Positions 5,862 to 9,162 of a stretch of 9,162 bases of DNA are shown here, piece by piece. The first letter of the stretch is position 1, and each line of letters begins with the position of its first letter. The position numbers and the translations under genes are program-made. The DNA is taken from the NCBI GenBank assembly GCA_023423215.1, contig JAFAFZ010000040.1, positions 1-9,162 on the forward strand. Reading direction: 5' to 3'. Below the pieces are notes generated by a model. That model saw only the letters and a program-made list of their open reading frames with translations. It made no database searches and was not told the origin of the DNA. This DNA is from Actinomycetes bacterium. GTDB taxonomy: Bacteria; Actinomycetota; Acidimicrobiia; Acidimicrobiales; Microtrichaceae.

Positions 5862-7664
5862 GTGCCCGCACGCTTCGACGATCGGCAGGACTTCGAGGAC
5901 GCGGATCGGGGGTTGATCGGGTCGCTGGTGCCGTGCGTGATCACGACGGCCGACGATCGCCCCGTCTGGAACAACGACGTCTACTCGTTCCTGGACGCCG
6001 ACTGCCCGGACACCGCCAACCCGAGCCTGTGGCGCCAGAGCCAGCTCACCGCGAAGCAGGGCCTCTACGAGGTCGTCCCGGACGCGATCTACCAGGTGCG
6101 TGGCCTCGACATCTCGAACATGACGCTGATCGAGTCCGACAACGGCGTGATCGTCATCGATCCGCTCATCTCGCCCGAGTGCGCGTCGGCGGCGCTCGCC
6201 CTGTACCGGACGCACCGCGGCGACCGTGCCGTCACGGCGGTCATCTACACCCACGCGCACGGCGACCACTTCGGTGGCGTGCACGGCGTCTACGAGTCCG
6301 AGGTGCCCATCCTCGCCGGGCACGGCTTCATGGAGGCCGCGGTCGCCGAGAACGTCTACGCGGGCACCGCGATGACGCGGCGCGGCCTGTACATGTACGG
6401 CACCGGCCTGGACAAGGGCCCCGAGGGACAGATCGGCGCCGGCCTCGGCGCGACCACCTCGACCGGTTCGATCGGACTGATCCCTCCCACGATCGAGATC
6501 ACCCACACCGGCCAGGAGGAGGTCGTCGACGGGGTGCGCATCCGGTTCCAGATGACGCCGGGCACCGAGTGCCCGGTCGAGATGAACTTCTACTTCCCCG
6601 ACCTGAGGGCGCTGTGCATGGCCGAGAACGCCACGCACAACCTGCACAACATCCTGACCCTGCGCGGCGCGGTCGTGCGCGACCCGCGCATCTGGGCCCA
6701 CTACCTGAACGAGGCGATCGACCTGTTCTGCGACGACGTCGAGGTCGCGTTCGCCTCGCACCACTGGCCGACGTGGGGACGGGACCGCATCGTCACCTAC
6801 CTCTCGCAGCAGCGCGACCTCTACGCGTACCTGCACGACCAGACGCTGCGATTGATGAACCACGGCCACACGGGCATCGAGATCGCCGAGCTGATGGAGG
6901 TGCCGCCCGCCCTGGACGCGTGCTGGCACACCCACGGCTACTACGGCTCGGTCAGCCACAACGTGAAGGCCATCTACCAGCGCTACCTCGGGTGGTTCGA
7001 CGGGCACCCGTCCTCGCTGTGGGAGCACCCGCCGGTCGAGTCCGCAACCCGCTACGTCGAGTGCATGGGCGGCGTCGACGAGGTCGTGACCAAGGCCCAG
7101 CGCTACGCCGACGAGGGCGACCTCCGCTTCGCCGCACAGCTGCTCAAGCACGCCGTGTTCGCCGACGAGGGGCACGTCGGCGCGAAGGAGCTGCTCGCCT
7201 CGGTCTACGAGCGGATGGGGCACGGTGCAGAGAACGGCACCTGGAGGAACTTCTACCTGACCGGGGCGAAGGAGCTCCGAGAGGGCATCACGGTCAACGA
7301 GTTCCAGATGGCCGCGTCGCCGGAGATGCTCGGCGCGCTCTCGGTGGAGCAGCTGTTCGACTCGATCGCCATCCGGGTCGACGGTCCGAAGGCATGGGAC
7401 CTGGCGTTCGCCATCGACTGGACCTTCACCGACCTCGGCCACACCGTGCGCACCGAGCTGTCCAACGGCGTCCTCATCCAGGACGTCGACCCGAGGTCCG
7501 GCACGCCGGCGCTGACCGTCACGCTCACCAAGGCCCAGCTCCTGGGGCTGCTCGGGGGCGCCGGACTGGACGGCATCGAGCACGACGGCGACACCGGCGT
7601 GATCGGCCAGCTGCTCGGCGTCCTGGACTCGTCCACGCCGGACTTCCCGATCGTGACGCCCTGA
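5862..7664 (+). CDS. Alkylsulfatase, metallo-beta-lactamase fold (type III, SdsA1-like), copy B
   Basis: 600-aa relative of copy A, expected to hydrolyse alkyl sulfate esters with a binuclear zinc centre. Ligands are all present: THAHGDH gives H131, H133, D135 and H136; TECPVEMN gives E236; MAEN gives E255; SHHWPTWG gives H300, with the same 19- and 45-residue spacings as copy A. The order is N-terminal segment (1-68), MBL core (69-313), dimerisation domain (about 317-470) and SCP2-like domain (about 478-600). It keeps the common family motif SHNVKAIYQRYLGWFDGHP (365-383), unlike copy A. Both copies share the opening pattern QDFEDA near the N-terminus and end in FPIVTP, so they are full-length homologues. 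No signal peptide is visible. The GTG at 5862 has AGGAGG at 5851-5856, 5 nt upstream. It is followed by the SulP transporter after 37 nt, probably in one transcript. It could instead be a secondary-alkyl or other sulfate esterase; substrate unknown. Confidence 0.9.
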   Translation: MPARFDDRQDFEDADRGLIGSLVPCVITTADDRPVWNNDVYSFLDADCPDTANPSLWRQSQLTAKQGLYEVVPDAIYQVRGLDISNMTLIESDNGVIVIDPLISPECASAALALYRTHRGDRAVTAVIYTHAHGDHFGGVHGVYESEVPILAGHGFMEAAVAENVYAGTAMTRRGLYMYGTGLDKGPEGQIGAGLGATTSTGSIGLIPPTIEITHTGQEEVVDGVRIRFQMTPGTECPVEMNFYFPDLRALCMAENATHNLHNILTLRGAVVRDPRIWAHYLNEAIDLFCDDVEVAFASHHWPTWGRDRIVTYLSQQRDLYAYLHDQTLRLMNHGHTGIEIAELMEVPPALDACWHTHGYYGSVSHNVKAIYQRYLGWFDGHPSSLWEHPPVESATRYVECMGGVDEVVTKAQRYADEGDLRFAAQLLKHAVFADEGHVGAKELLASVYERMGHGAENGTWRNFYLTGAKELREGITVNEFQMAASPEMLGALSVEQLFDSIAIRVDGPKAWDLAFAIDWTFTDLGHTVRTELSNGVLIQDVDPRSGTPALTVTLTKAQLLGLLGGAGLDGIEHDGDTGVIGQLLGVLDSSTPDFPIVTP

Positions 7665-7701
7665 TCCGATCGCACGGACCACGACTCGTGAGCGGACGTC
7701 C

Positions 7702-9162
7702 ATGAAGGTCCCGGTCCTGACCTCGTTCCGGGGCTACACGCCGAAGCGGGTTCCCGCCGACCTGATCGCCGGCGTGACGGTGTGGGCGGTCCTGGTGCCC
7801 GAGGCGCTGGCCTACGCGACGATCGCCGGGGTCTCGCCGGTCGTCGGCCTCTACGCCGCGCCTGCGGCGTTGCTCCTCTACGCCGTGTTCGGCTCGTCCC
7901 GGCACCTGGTGGTGGGCCCGATGGCGGCGACCGCGGCGCTCTCGGGCGCGGCGATCGCGGACGTCGCCACCGACGGGTCCGCGCTCGCGCTGACCGCCGG
8001 GCTCGCCCTGGTCGTCGGCGTGCTCGGCATCGCCGCCGGGCTCGCCCGACTCGGCTTCCTGGCGTCGTTCATCTCCGAACCGGTGCTCAAGGGGTTCATC
8101 ATCGGGTTGGCGCTCACGATCATCGTCGGCCAGGTCCCGAAGCTCTTCGGCGTCCCCGGCGGCGACGGTGACTTCTTCGAGAAGGCGTGGGACGTCCTCA
8201 CCCGCCTGGGCGACACCCAGTGGCGCACACTCGCGGTCGGCGCCGCGTCGCTCGCGGTCGTCCTGCTGCTGCGTCGCTTCGTCCCGAGGGCGCCCGCGCC
8301 GCTGATCGCCGTGGTCCTCGGCATCGCCGCGGTCTCGGTGTTCGACCTGGACGCGAAGGGCGTCGACATCGTCGGTCACATCGACGCCGGGCTGCCCTCG
8401 CTCGGGCTGCCGGACCTGAGCTGGTCCGACTACTCCGGGCTGGCCGGCTCCGCTGTCGGCGTCCTGCTCGTCGGGTTCGCCGAAGGGCTCGGCGCGGCGA
8501 AGACGTACGCGCAGAAGGCCCACTACGAGATCGATCCGAACAAGGAGCTGATCGGGCTCGGCGCCGCCAACCTCGGCACCGGACTGTCGTCCGGCATGGT
8601 GGTGAACGGCTCGCTCTCGAAGACGGCGGTGAACGGGTCCGCAGGTGCGACCTCGCAGCTGTCGGGCATCTTCGTCGCCGCGCTGACCGTGCTGACCCTG
8701 CTGTTCCTGACCGGGCTCTTCGAGGACCTGCCCGAGGCCACGCTCGCCGCGGTCGTCATCGCCGCGGTGGCCGACCTGGTCGACGTCGACGCACTCCGCC
8801 GCCTCTGGCGGGTGTACTCGGCCCAGCTCGGCCAGATCTACGGACCGGCCGCACGGGCCGACCTGATCGCTGCGCTCGCCGCCATGTTCGGCGTCCTGAT
8901 CTTCGACACCCTGCCCGGGCTCTTCATCGGCATCGCCGTGTCCGTCCTGCTCCTCGTCTACCGGGCGTCCCGTCCGCACGTCGCCGAGCTCGGCCGCGCC
9001 GCCGACGGACCCCACTGGGTCGACCTCGACCGCCACGACGACGCCACCCCCACGCCGGGCATCGTCGTCGTCCGACCCGAGTCGGGGCTCTTCTACGCGA
9101 ACGCCGACAACGTGAAGGCCGCCGTGCACGCCCGGGTCGACGACCGCCCGACCGCCCTCGTG
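7702..9162 (+). CDS. SulP-family inorganic anion (sulfate) transporter, 3'-truncated by the window
   Basis: 487 codons are open to the right edge. SulP proteins move sulfate, bicarbonate or related anions across the cytoplasmic membrane. Visible signatures are PADLIAGVTVWAVLVPEALA (near 18-37), VVGLYAA (49-55), the FGSSRHLVVGPMAAT segment (63-77, usual 'FGTSRHLSVGP'), EPVLKGFIIG (132-141), FAEGLGAAKTYAQKAHYEID (260-279) and NGSLSKTAVN (302-311, usual 'SGSFSRSAVN'). Hydrophobic segments continue to about residue 425, then a linker leads into the start of a C-terminal STAS domain from about 454 (GIVVVRPESGLFYANAD). The ATG at 7702 is chosen because it gives the normal SulP N-terminus; the ribosome binding site is weak (GAGCGG). 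The position 37 nt after alkylsulfatase B suggests co-transcription and handling of the released sulfate. Family is secure; anion and direction are inferred. Confidence 0.9.
   Translation, partial: MKVPVLTSFRGYTPKRVPADLIAGVTVWAVLVPEALAYATIAGVSPVVGLYAAPAALLLYAVFGSSRHLVVGPMAATAALSGAAIADVATDGSALALTAGLALVVGVLGIAAGLARLGFLASFISEPVLKGFIIGLALTIIVGQVPKLFGVPGGDGDFFEKAWDVLTRLGDTQWRTLAVGAASLAVVLLLRRFVPRAPAPLIAVVLGIAAVSVFDLDAKGVDIVGHIDAGLPSLGLPDLSWSDYSGLAGSAVGVLLVGFAEGLGAAKTYAQKAHYEIDPNKELIGLGAANLGTGLSSGMVVNGSLSKTAVNGSAGATSQLSGIFVAALTVLTLLFLTGLFEDLPEATLAAVVIAAVADLVDVDALRRLWRVYSAQLGQIYGPAARADLIAALAAMFGVLIFDTLPGLFIGIAVSVLLLVYRASRPHVAELGRAADGPHWVDLDRHDDATPTPGIVVVRPESGLFYANADNVKAAVHARVDDRPTALV

Noticed and set aside
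4096..5916. 606-codon plus-strand open frame opposite alkylsulfatase A
   Set aside because: It is antisense to a gene with intact catalytic motifs, shows low-complexity Val/Arg/Gly/Leu composition and has no recognisable motif.
3784..7664. Idea that the two alkylsulfatases are beta-lactamases or glyoxalase II enzymes
   Set aside because: Both are far longer than those groups and have the alkylsulfatase dimerisation and SCP2-like domains plus the Glu/Glu/His zinc ligands at family spacing.
7680..7701. Short inverted repeats before SulP (CACGA-C-TCGTG at 7680-7690 and GGACGTCC at 7694-7701)
   Set aside because: Arms of four to five bases are expected by chance in DNA of this composition, and no T tract follows, so neither a terminator nor an operator can be supported.
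5769..7703. 644-codon minus-strand open frame opposite alkylsulfatase B
   Set aside because: Antisense shadow of a gene with all family motifs; composition is biased to Val, Arg, Asp and Gly with no domain.
7525..9129. 534-codon minus-strand open frame opposite the SulP gene
   Set aside because: Low-complexity Gly/Arg/Asp/Glu translation, antisense to a clear SulP reading frame.

Overview
The window is a GC-rich (clearly above 65% by eye), densely coded stretch of bacterial chromosome. The codon usage (strong G/C third-position bias), GTG starts, TAnnnT-type -10 boxes and protein flavour point to an actinobacterium; an Acidimicrobiia-like lineage would fit, but this placement is inference and no phylogenetic marker is present. 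I see no mobile element, CRISPR array, tRNA or rRNA. Eight protein genes account for nearly all of the sequence, and two of them run off the ends.

Left part (1-2231): the N-terminus of an MDR-family NAD(P)H-dependent oxidoreductase (minus, cut by the left edge) is divergent from a short TrmO/TsaA-like tRNA-methyltransferase gene (plus). Their 79-bp shared intergenic region holds a perfect 17-bp palindrome that looks like a repressor operator. TrmO converges on a small five-helix membrane protein of unknown function (minus, 163 aa). That gene is divergent from an RhtA-like EamA/DMT exporter (plus), whose ribosome binding site can pair with an upstream sequence to form a 7-bp hairpin.

Middle (2279-3748): a fused protein made of a seven-helix MFS-like membrane half and a spermidine-synthase-like SAM-binding half, probably translated from a leaderless mRNA. 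It converges on the next gene.

Right part (3784-9162): the functional core. Two complete alkylsulfatase-type metallo-beta-lactamase proteins (638 and 600 aa) are transcribed divergently from a 161-bp intergenic region. Both carry the full set of di-zinc ligands of the SdsA1/Pisa1 family, plus the dimerisation and SCP2-like C-terminal domains, and neither has a visible export signal. They differ in the motifs around the putative substrate pocket, so they look like two distinct clades and not a recent duplication. A SulP-family anion (probably sulfate) transporter follows the plus-strand copy after 37 nt and runs off the right edge. The most economical reading is a small organosulfate-handling locus: two intracellular alkylsulfatases release alcohol and sulfate, and SulP moves the inorganic sulfate. 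The intergenic region between the alkylsulfatases contains two perfect inverted repeats near a putative -10 box and is the most likely control point. None of these families is new; the arrangement and the regulatory palindromes are the parts worth a second look.
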